From contig CM053327.1 in NCBI GenBank assembly GCA_028583605.1, forward strand, positions 434,001 through 498,000: DNA of 64,000 nt. Reading direction: 5' to 3'. The notes under the pieces were generated by a model that did no database searches, was not told where the DNA came from, and saw nothing but the letters and a program-made list of their open reading frames with translations. The stretch comes from Dastarcus helophoroides (Eukaryota; Arthropoda; Insecta; Coleoptera; Bothrideridae). The position numbers were made by a program, and so were the translations under genes. This document shows positions 51,101-63,100 of this stretch, piece after piece (position 1 is the stretch's first letter; the number at the start of each line of letters is the position of its first letter).

Positions 51101-54100
51101 AGCATCGAAGTGTTCAATAAACGTTAGATTAAAAAAGATGAATTTTCATTAAAAAAATCGAAATTTTGAAACGGTCAAGATTTCAAAAGTTAAAACTTTC
51201 AGAAATAAGTTGAAATTTTAATAAAGTCAAAATTTTGGAAAAAGAAAGTTTTGAAAAATTTTAAAATGTCTAAATTTTTTAAAAAGTTGAAATTTTCAGT
51301 AATAAGTAATAAATAAATAAATCGTTTATGAATCCTTATTATTTATTGAAATAATAATCTAAAATTTTTAAAACAATAAATCGACATTTAAAAAACTCGA
51401 ATTCTTCAAAAAAAAGCAATTTTGAAAAAAGGTTGAAATTTTCAATAAAATTCGAAATACTCTGACACTGCTTAAGAATTTGTACACATATAAATTCCGA
51501 TAAATTCTGTTAAAAATAAGTCGAATTTGTCACTTTAAACACAATTGTTAAATTTCAACCATACTAATATAAATAAATAGTGGCCGCAGCAGTTTGAAAA
51601 AATAAAAGGTTTTAAAATAAAATTGATATGGATATTTTCATTTTGTAAGGGAAACTAGGCTTCTCTAACTTCTATGAAGAACACACCATCTCTAAGAGAT
51701 TGTGATTTTATTTGCTTCGTAAATTTAATTTTTGTGAATTCTCATTCATTCGAAATGGAATGTCAAGTTGATAAAATTGATCATTTTAGGACCTTGTCTA
51801 CTCAATCTATTCAGGAAATTCGTCATGGTAATGATAAGATGAATGAACGAACGGTTCACGGGTGGTTTTCGCTTGGTTGGATGCGTTTTTTGAGCCAAAA
51901 CCGGCACCGGTTCCTTGGTGCCAGAAGCGGCACCAAGGAACTTGTGGGACGTTGGGAGGGCATAAATACCAATGAAAAAAATCTCACTATTGATAATTCT
52001 AGAGTTGACATACAAATCTTGCTCCCTGAAACCAAGAAAATTAAAAAACATAATAATACTTGCTCTAGTCAAGTTATAATCTGCAGAGAAATGGTGTTTC
52101 TCTGCGATTTGTATATTAATTTTTGAAGATATCCAAGGGTCACTCCCTTTCACCAAAAAATCTAGAGTTGGTAAAATATCCTAAATTTAAAAAGAAAAAT
52201 GGACATTACTTATTACCCAGCTCACTCCAATAGAAAATAAGAAGTAAGATTCTGTTATCAAATTAACTTTTATTTTTACCTCAATTAAAATTTTGTAATT
52301 TTGAAGCACTTGACGGGCATGTTTCTTTTTTCATGTAGATGTGACGACATCTGTCCAAAAGGAAAACACGGCGCAGAATGCAAGTCAGAATGTCGCTGTC
52401 AAAATGGGGGAACGTGCGAGCCGGAATTGGGAAGATGCTACTGCAAGCCTGGCTGGACCGGAGGTGTTTGCGCGAATCGTTGTCCCTTCGGTTACTACGG
52501 GTATAACTGTTCCCAACCATGCGACTGCTACAATGGTGCCTCCTGTCATCACGTTACTGGCGAATGCGAGTGTCAACCAGGATTCACTGGGGATAGAGTA
52601 AGTTACCTAGTCTTTCTTAGTATGTTCGTAAGCACTAAAATTATTACCAAGCGTAATACATTTTTTTTTAACTCTGAGAATAACACTCTTTAACGTTTTG
52701 GCAAATTGTTCTTGAGTTGACACTAAGTTTTTTGCAAATGGGGCATTCAGTGGTCTGAATGATTGACCGGTTGCTGTGCTCTTGTATGAAGGCAGCATTT
52801 TCAAGGACAAAATTGCGACCTTTTTTACGTAAACAATGTTTATTTGAGCCAAATTTTGTAACCAAAGTCAACATTTCGAAAAAGGTCGAAAGAAGAACAT
52901 TTTTTTTAGAAAAATTACGAATTTAAAAAAACATACTTTAAAGATAATTTGTTTTAGTGTTTGGATTTGTGTCCTGAAGGCACCTATGGATTGAACTGTT
53001 CTGAGGTCTGTCAGTGCAGAAACGGAGCGACTTGTTCAAACGTTAACGGTCACTGCATTTGCTCCAAAGGATGGGAAGGAAAATTATGTCAAAAACGCTC
53101 TTGTCCTGATGGATTTTATGGCGATAAATGTCAGTATTCTTGCGAATGTAACCAGGAAAACAGCGAAATGTAAGCGAATTTACTTCTATACCGATTGAGC
53201 TTGTATTTACCCTTCAAGTGTGGACAAGGGATCTCACAGACCCCTTGGGTTCTGTGATTTTTGAGAATCAATACATCTCGTGGCCGCCTGCGGCCCAGCT
53301 CCTCAGTAGCTTCGAATTTAGTCACCAAAAGGCTGGTGTAGAAAGAACTTGTGTATTCGGTGTGCTTTAGATAAGCTATGCCTATTCAAAATTCTGGTTG
53401 GTTCTGTGAGACCCCATGTCCACGTTTCTCAAAGAGGGAATATTTTTAAAAGAAAGACATCCAATGAGTTTTCTGACACACAACGATCGAGAAATTACAC
53501 ACCTCCACTTTGTTCACTTTTACAAGTCAAAATACATTATGCTCGCAAGTCATAAGACCAAATAAAGTTTTGTTCCTTATATCTTCGATGCATCAATAAC
53601 AAATCCATGTTGATAAAAAAATCACTTTAAATCATGTGTTATTATTGATTCTATCAAAGTAAAGTAGGTGTTTAGTAAACTGACAAGAAGTATTCAGTTT
53701 ACGCAAGCAGTGTTCAATTTACCTAAACAGCTGACGCACTTGCTGTAGAATGGCCTATGATCACCGTAGTCTTTCAATTTCTCGATTTGAGTAATGTCAG
53801 TAACTGCGTAATAAATATAAATAATTCCAAATAAAACAAGTGGAAATAGTTTTTTTTAATAAAAAGTCTAATACATTCTCCAGTTTTCCTTTATATACAA
53901 AGACTATATATCTCAACAAAGGCGGTGCCAAGAGATATGAGCTTAACTTTGAAGAGAGTTTTAGACAATGAAAACAAAAATGCAGAAGATGTTCATCCGC
54001 AAGAATCTGGCCAAAATGAATGAAAGAAAAATGTTATCTATATTCAATAAGACTGCATGAATGACAATGAATACATGTCTAGTATGGAGTAAGCTAGTAT

Positions 54101-57100
54101 GTGTGCAATGTACGAAGCAACATTTTGTGTTTTTTTATTTGATTATTAATATACTTTAAGAAAAACCTAGATTTTTGTTGTTTGTATATAAAAAAAAGTT
54201 TAACAAAATTACTTCAAGTGATCTCATGTCAAGTAAGATTGAAAATTTCATATTTACCAATTTTTGCTAATAATTATAATTCTCCACTATAAAAGTGGAA
54301 TTTTTTACTGTAAATCATTTCATTTAAGAACTGTTTATCTTCTCCCAGCCCTAGTTTGTCAATTTTATTAGTATTCATAGTCAAAATTTTCCCTCAAATA
54401 TAGGAGTCTGTGAGACCCCATGTCCAGCCTAGTGTTATAAAAATGAAATGTCCATACTTAAGGGTTAATCCTAAATTCTGCTATTATTTAAGTAGAATAT
54501 TTAACGTACGGCTTTATTTTATGTTAACATTTTAACAATGTGTTATAATAGCTTGCTGCAAGAATGTCAACATTACCTGTTTTAAAATGAAGTTCTTTGA
54601 AAATAATTACAGGCACATTATTCTGATAAGAATGTTTGGCTATTTCACAATTGGGTTACTTAGTTGTAATAAATAATCAACATTTGCGCCTTGGAATGCA
54701 ATTTATGAGAAAACGTGGTTCCATTTGGTTTAATGTTTGTAAATATTTTGATTCCTGAAATGTGCTCTCTAATAACTCTCGTTAAATAAATGAAATCGAA
54801 AAATTCAGCTAACAATACTTACCAGGTAATCAGGTTTAAATATTTATTACTAGAGACCGGATTATATGCAACATAAAAAGCTTGAAAGATGCATGCAAAT
54901 AGGCAAGGAAAATGGTTAAAATATGCTGTTAATTTTAACACATTTGTTTCTGATCTGAACAATTTTCCTTTTCTTTTAAACAAATTTGCTTCTAATTGCT
55001 TCCAATTTGTATTTAATTTCAAAAGTTTACTTCTAATTTAAATAGGTTTTATTCTAATTTAAACAAATTTGGAATTAATTTGAATAAGTTTATTTCTAAT
55101 GTGAACAAATTTGTTTCTAACTTGAATATATTTCCTTCTGATTTGTACAAATTTGCTTCCAATTTTGATAAATTTATAGTATGTGCCTATCCAAATTTAA
55201 AAGTTTTTCTCGAAATTTGGTTTTTTGTTTCAAAATCAACTAAGTTTTAATAAATTCTGAATTTTGTTTTGTTGCAAGTTTGTTGATCTTAAAATTTCGA
55301 CATTTTTTCAAAAAATTAAGTTGCGATTCAAAAGTTTATTAACAAATTTCAGAATGGGTTAATTTTTTTTTAACATTTCGGCCTTTTCCAATCTTTTCAT
55401 TTCTTTTCTTTTTAAATTTCGACAAAAATGTGGAATTTTGGGATTCAAACCTTATTTTAAGAGAAACGAACAAAATTTCGAGGAACCTTAGGAATTCTGT
55501 CAAAATGTTTGGAAATTCAGATTCTAAAAGGTCTAAATTTTTGGAAAGAAAAACCTAAAATAACGGAATTTCGAAAAAAGGAGAAATTTCGAGAAAAACG
55601 GTCGAAATTTCGAGGGTCGAATATTAGAAAAAAAGTGTGAAATTTTCCGAAGAAAGTTAATTAAAAAAAGTCAAATTTTGGAACAAAATGCAAATTTAAG
55701 AAAAATAAACTAATTTTAAAAAAATAGTCGAAAATTCCGAAAAAGACGTATTTCGAGTAAAAAGCGAAGCTTTGAGAAAACAATAGAAATTTTCCACAGA
55801 AGGTTGAAAAAAAAAGATGAATTGTGAACAAAAAAAAATTTCAGATTTCTAGGACAGTAATGGATAAGATGTTGATATAAAAATAGAAATTTCAAAAAGG
55901 TGATATTTGACAAAAATGTCGACAATTCGACGAATTTCAAGGAAAAAATTTAAATTATCAGGGACGAATTTTGAAAAGAATCGAAGATCGAAATTTCGAA
56001 AAAAGAGAGACAAATTTCAAATAAAAAAGTCGTCTTTTTCAGAAATATTAAATATAGAATTACGAGATAAACATGAACATTTCGAGAAAAAGTCAAATTT
56101 TGAACAAACAGAAATATTTGAAACTTCTGATTCTTGTTTCAATAAACTTTTCTTTAATTTTCAAAAAAAGTAAATGTATTTTATTTTAACAGAAAAGTGC
56201 AGGGTCATACTCACACACCCTAGGTAAAAAATTTCAAAAAGCAACCAATGTTATAAAAAACGTTTCGAAAAAGACGAAGTTTCGAGAAAAACCTTGAAAT
56301 TGACAAACAAGATTTTGAGAGAAAGTCAAATTATAAGAAAGAAATTTTAAAGAAAAAGACAAAATTTAGTAGAAATTTAAAATATCTCAAAGATTTGAAT
56401 TTTGAAAAAAATGGGCAAATTTTGAGAAAAACTTTGAATTTTCCGGGCCCATATTTATTTTCCCTTGACTGTTTAAGTAAGAGAAAGACATCAGAAAATG
56501 TCCAGTATTAAGATAAATATTAATATTTTGAGAAATAAGTTGAAATTTTCAAAATAATTGGATTTAAAAAATTTTCAAAACCTTGATTTTTGCTAGGCCT
56601 TTTGTCTTAATACAAAAATTCAGAAATTTCAAAAAAAATGTTTTCAAAGTCTTTACTTTTTTACCAAAAGATATCAAATTTTGAGGAAAACGAAAATTTT
56701 GATAAGCCGAAATTTGCAGAAATGCGAATTTAAAAAAAGTGGAAATTTTCAGATTGTGAAAAAAAAAACGAAAAATTTTGAGTGAAAATTAAAAATTTTA
56801 AAGGGATCAGATTTTGATAAGAAGTCACATTTTAATAATAAATTCGAAATTTGCAGAAGAGCAAAATTTTGAAGAAATAAATAACGAAAAATTTTAGGAT
56901 AAAAATTTAGTTTTAAAGAGAACATATCTTGATAAGAAGGAAGACATATTTTAATAATAAATTCCAAATTTTAAAATAAAAGACAAATTTTGCAAAAAAA
57001 GTAGAATTTTGAAGAAAAAATGGTACCCATCTATTTGAATATAAATTTTCAGACAGCTTTAATCAAGGAGAGTAAACATTCCGCCCTTAGCGCTTAGTAA

Positions 57101-60100
57101 GACTTTAGTCATCAAGTACCAATCGAAAACTATTGTAAATTTAGCGAAAATATGCATAATCATTGGATTTTAGGTAAAATACGTAGTAATCGGTGAAAAT
57201 GGGTTAAATATGCATTTGTATGTGCAAATTCATATAATCCAGTCTCTATTACAATCTATATCTTTTTTCTCTGTTTTTGTAATCTATTTTTAACGAAAAA
57301 AATATACAAGAATACAGAAGTGTTGTTATAGAGAATAATTGTTCTATTAGAAGGAGTACGTCTGGTCACCATAATTTCTTTTATCTAGGTGTCATCCTTG
57401 GACCGGAGAATGCGTATGCAAGGCTGGATGGACGACCAAAGATTGTTCCCGCCCATGCCCCATCTTAACATACGGCAAGGGTTGTCACGGACTTTGCAAA
57501 TGCAAAAACAACGCTCAATGTTCCCCAATAAACGGCACTTGCTTGTGTTCGCCAGGTTTTACTGGTAAAGAGTGCGATCAGCATTGCGAAGTCGGTTGGT
57601 TTGGCGAAGATTGCTCCCAAAAGTGTGACTGTAAGTTTTAACCTTTCAGTAAAATAGAATAGGGACTTTTTCGAAATATAATGTTTGTTTAAATGGATGT
57701 ATAATTTAAGAAACTTAAATTCAAAATTGGAGCAAAGTGTTTATCCAAAAATTTTGCGGACTTTTACCAAGAGAAAGACGACAGAAAGGGAAAAAAGTAA
57801 ACAAATGGTAGCTTAAAATGTTATGTCGAGCTTACAGATGCATAAAATATTGGGTTGCAGGCAAGGGTGGGCAAGGAGCACACATGTCCTTTCTGAACAA
57901 AATACAATACAATTTTCAAATTTTTCGAAAAAGCTGCGTTTTACCAACTTTTCCTCACCCGGTAATTTCAAACCATCATTTTCTAATTTTGTAGGTAAAA
58001 ATGGAGCATCGTGTTCACCGGAAACTGGTCAATGTCATTGTCCTCCAGGATGGGAGGGTCAGCAGTGCAATAGGCCGTGCAGCAACAATTCTTACGGTAT
58101 ACAATGCAAAAACAGTTGTGACTGTAAAAATGGAGCATCTTGTAATCCACAGAATGGTTAGCTATAGTTACTAATGCTAAATATTAAATATTTATATTTT
58201 TTAAAGCTGCATGATTCTCGTGAGACTATGGTTTTCTTAGATTAATTTGAATCTAATGTACATAGCGTTTTAACGAAGCTTTTAGCAGTCAAACTCGCAT
58301 GTCAACAGTAATGTTTCCCACTTATTTTGCTGGTTATGTTAGACAGAAAGCACTAGGCACTAGAGGTATTTTGTAAATACACGTAAGCAGCTTGTTTCGA
58401 TTGTCTAGCAACTACTTTCGGTTTACATATAACCCAATGATTTAAGTTTCAAGTATTTGTAAGAGATTCATAAAAGCACAAAAAACCCTTTTCTATTTAT
58501 TTTGTCTTTATTTCATTGAAATGAGTTCCCATTTTGAAATCACAGTTACAAACATGTAAATAAATATATCCAATCGTCCGTGGATCTAATTTCTATGTCA
58601 GTGTCTGGTTTGTTTCAAAACTTATAAACAAAATTGACCAAAATTATGTGGCATTTAATCTATTTTACAATATGTTCTAATAAGCATATTTTATGTTGGT
58701 TAAATGCTTCGTTTTTTTTTGTAATAACAATTTAACAATTTTTTTTAGCAAATCACCGGTTTACTTTATACGTTAATGCAGTATGTATAATTTAAAAGAG
58801 TAACATAAAAAAATACACGTAAAATATTCAAATGTGTTTATAAAAATCTCAGTTGCCATGTTTTAGGCATTCAGGCAAAGAATCTACCAAGCCTAATTAT
58901 GATCAAATGCTTTTAAAAGTCGAACTTGAAATAATCTTGGCAAAATTAAGATGGCTTAATCAAAATTCTTTATTTTTGGTGGAACGGACTGGTCCTTGGT
59001 TATCTTCAAAAATTGAAATACAGAACTTGTACCCTGAAATCAAGAAAGATTAAAAAACACAACAAACGTTGCTCTAACGCGTTTCGACAGCCAAGGTGTC
59101 ATCCAGTCATCCAGTATCTGAGAGATACTGGATCTCTCTGAGAGATCTAAGAGAGCTAAGAGAGCTAAGAGATTTTTTTTAAATTTATGTTACAAACCGT
59201 TACAAAAATTAGAGATCTAGGTAGTGGTACAAGAGAGCCAACAGAATCAAATTAAAATTTAACTCAAAATTTAACCGTGATCTTAATATTTAAATAGATG
59301 AGTAAACCAAATGGGAATGGTAAATTCCCAAATACTCGTTTCAGCTAATCCAATTCATTTAATAATTTAACACATTCTGATAGATGACTCCTAATAACAG
59401 CATGTAGGAAATAATTCATCTAAATTTGCTTGCAAATTCGCTTTTCTATTGAAAAGATAATCATATTGAGAAGGGATATGTGGTTTCAAATGGACGACAC
59501 ACCGCCACATTTTGGAATACATGTTCGAAATTTTTTCTGTAACAGCTGTCCACAATGGATTGGTCGGGGTGGTCCTGTTGCACCTAGATACCCTGACCAT
59601 AACCCTCTAGACTTTAATTTCTGAGGGTGTATGAAAAATTTAGTTTACAGTGAAGTTTCAAACACAAAAGAAAAATTAATTGAATTTATTCAGCAATCTG
59701 CTCAACAAATTCGGATAAATAGACTTCAAATGAGAAGGGCCACTTTGTCCATTGGATTACGCGCACAGGTCTGTATTCTGCAAGGAGGATGAAATTTCGA
59801 AAACTTAATTCACTTATAATTTCTAAATAGTAAATTGAGTTATTATTTGACTAATTTTTTTTTATTTACTTGATTTTGATTAAATTTCATAGGCCTGTAA
59901 ATTTCGAACAAAAGTAAATCAATTTACAACTTATCCCTTTTTTTAGTCCTACAATTAAGTCATGTTTATTCTCCCAAAATCTGAATATAACGAATATAAC
60001 AACCTGTATAACATAGGTGAACACCAAGAGGCGTTTGAAAATTCATCCTCTAACGCTGTCGAATAGAGGCTGAAAATTTGTATAAAAGTTGGTCATTTTT

Positions 60101-63100
60101 GAATTTTAAATATTAAAATTGGTGTTTAGGTTTTTGTTAATAATTAAGTCAGCTGTAGGGGCGTTTTTGCAAAGTCAGGTCATGGGGTCAAATCTAACAT
60201 AATTTTTGAAAAATGTCGAAAGTTTTGAAAAAAGTTGAAATTTTAAATAAAAAGTTAAAATTTGGAAGAAGTCGAAAATGTTGAAGTCAAAGTTTTCAAA
60301 AAAAGGAGGAATTTTGTAAAAGAACGAAATTTTCATGAAAAGTTACCATCTCTAAAAATAAACATTTTCAGAAAAACATTAAACTTTGGAAAAATGTCAA
60401 CATTTTTATCGAAAGTTAAAATATTCAAAAAAGAGATAAGAATTGCATTAATAAGGTCAAACTTTAAAACAGTTGAAATTTTGAAGTATTTCCAAAAATA
60501 GTCAAAATTTTGGGAAATATCAAATTAAAAAAATTGAAACATTTTCACCCAAATTCTCGAAAAATTAAACTTTTCTGAACATTGAATATTGAAGAAAAGG
60601 TACGTTATCAGAAAAGTCGAAATTTTCAGAAAAATAAGTAATTTTAAAAAATACCGAAATTTACATAGAAAGTAACATTTCTAAAAGAAAATTAAGGTTT
60701 TGAAAAAATGTCAATATTTTGGAAAAATTGTCAAAATTTTAAAAAAGTCATTTTCAATAATTTCGGGAATTTGAAAAAAAGCGATATTTTGAAAAGATAT
60801 CGACATTTAAAATAAATTGCAGAATTTTTTTTTCATATTGAAGGAAAGTCAAAACTATCAGAGAATACGTAATTATCAAAAAACTTGAAATTTGGAAAAG
60901 GTAACATTTTTGAAAAAGTCGAAATTTTGAATACTTCAAATTAAAAAAGTCGTATGCTTTTAAAAAGTTGAAGATTTGATGGGAAACTTTCAAAGAAAAT
61001 ATAAATAAAATGTTGAAAAAATATTCAGCTGCTCAAATAATTCAAGTATTCGAAAGGGTCGACATTTTGAAGAGGAGTCGACATTTTTAGAAACATTGGA
61101 CATTTTGCGAAATTCTCTTAAATTTGAAAAAACGTTCTAAATAAACGTTTTAAATAAAGGATCGAAAATTTCTAAATAATATCCCAATTTTAAACATAGT
61201 TGAAATCAAAAAACGTGGTAGGAATCGAAATTTTAATTCTCAAAAAATTTTCAATTATGGTAATTTAAAAAAGTATAAAATTTGAGGAAAAATTCGACAT
61301 TTAAGGAAGGTAACAATTTTTGAAAAATAAATCGAAATATTAAAAATTTGTTGAAATTTTTCTAAATTTTAAAAAATAGACGAAATAATCAAAAAAAACT
61401 TTGAGAATATGGCAAAAATTTTGAAGTTTTCAAAAGAAGTTAAAATTTTGAAAAATGGGAGATTTAAAAAAAAATTAAAATTTTAGTCAAAATTAAAAAA
61501 AATTAAAATTTTAGTCAAAATTAAAAAAAAATCAAAACTTTAAAAAAAATCGACATACTTGAAAGATTCGAGAATTATGAAAAAAAGACGTTTTCAGAAT
61601 AATTTGAAATTTTTAAAAAGTTTAAATTTTGAAGAATTGGGAAGTTTTCAGTCAAATTTTCAATAAAATGCAAAATTTTCGAAGCCGAAATATTGAAAAA
61701 AAATAAAATTATCAGATAAATTGAGATTTTTAAGCTTGAAAAGTTAAAATTTTGAAGAAAGTTGAAATTTTTTTATAGTTAGAAATTTGAAGAAAAGTTG
61801 AACAGTTTTTAAAAGAAGTTGAAAGTTTAGGTCGGAATTTTCGAAAGTTTCGAAAAAATGTCAAAAGATTTTCAAAAAAAAAATGCAATTTTAAAAGAAA
61901 GTCGAAAATGTCGAAAAAGTCGACATTTTGTAAAATCGTTTCGATTTAAAAAAATCCAAATAGTAGAAATTATTAACAATCAAAATTTTCAATAAAAAAG
62001 AATATAATTTAAAAAAAAAACTTAAACAAATGTGAAATTTTGAAAAGTCGAAATTTTTAAAAGCATCCAGCTTAAAAATAAAGAAGAAAGTCAATATTTT
62101 GAGAATAAAAGTTCATTATTTGAAATAAAATCGAGATTTGGAAAAAAATCTACCTTTCAAAAAACTTTACATTATCAAAAGTTTTCATTGTCAAACAAAT
62201 ATAAAATTTTCGAAAAGTAACATTTTGAAAATGTCAAAGTTTCAGAAAAGTCGATATTTTGAAAAATGAAAATTTTGAAGAAATCTAAATTTTGGATAAA
62301 ATTGAAATTTTGAGAAGATCGAAATTTTGAGACAAATTGAACCATTTAAAAACTCTGCATTTATACAAAAAGTCAGAATTTTTTAAAAATTTAAATTTTC
62401 GAAAAAAAACGACCCAAAACTTCGATATTAGAAACTTGAAATTATAAAATTTTTTTGTTAATTGAATTCATCACCCTCATAACTGATATATGTTAAAAAT
62501 ATGAAAACTATTGTATTATTTTGCAAATAAGATAAGGAAAATAAAAATTGACTTTAATATAAAACATTTAATAATTGTCTGATTAATTCATATTTTAATA
62601 TAGACGTACCTTAGACAAAAATATTTTAAGAGAAAAACCGAGAGTAGTTGCTACAAATTCAGTAGATTTTATTGAACATACTGTGTAGTGGAAATTCATA
62701 AATAATTTGTTACTGTTTTTTATAGTTGGTGACACTTATGTCAGTGTTATAGTTTATTATCGTTTAATATTAAATAAAATCCACTAGCACATTTATTTAC
62801 TAAAGAAAACCATAGGACACTTATTTTATTTTTTTTTTGAGTTTTTTGCATGTGTCATTGTGTTGTCAGGAAGTTGTACCTGCGGAGCTGGATTTACTGG
62901 AAAATCTTGTGAAAACAAATGTGATCCGGGATATTTTGGTCACACTTGTGAACAGGTTTGCCAGTGTGAAGAAGGACATTACATAGGGTGCGATCCAGTC
63001 ACTGGCAAATGTCAGTGCAAAGCCAATTGGAAAGGTATTTTGATTTCGTTATGTTTTCGTTCTTTTTATTTCTTAAACGATTTTGGGATCATTTTCAAGC

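Noticed and set aside
52607..52874. Minus-strand frames containing a CPICKK string in the intron between Draper-like exons
   Set aside because: The cysteine spacing is not a known domain, there is no start context and the frame overlaps intron sequence. Possibly an old transposase piece, but not supportable.
57823..57994. N-terminal extension of the open frame that covers the seventh coding exon
   Set aside because: It is read-through of the intron upstream of a clear TTTTGTAG acceptor; the phase-1 junction with the previous exon fits the family.
4178..62460. Possible CRISPR-like or true satellite arrays
   Set aside because: Units are too diverged and spacing is variable; there are no unique spacers flanked by identical repeats, and the setting is eukaryotic.
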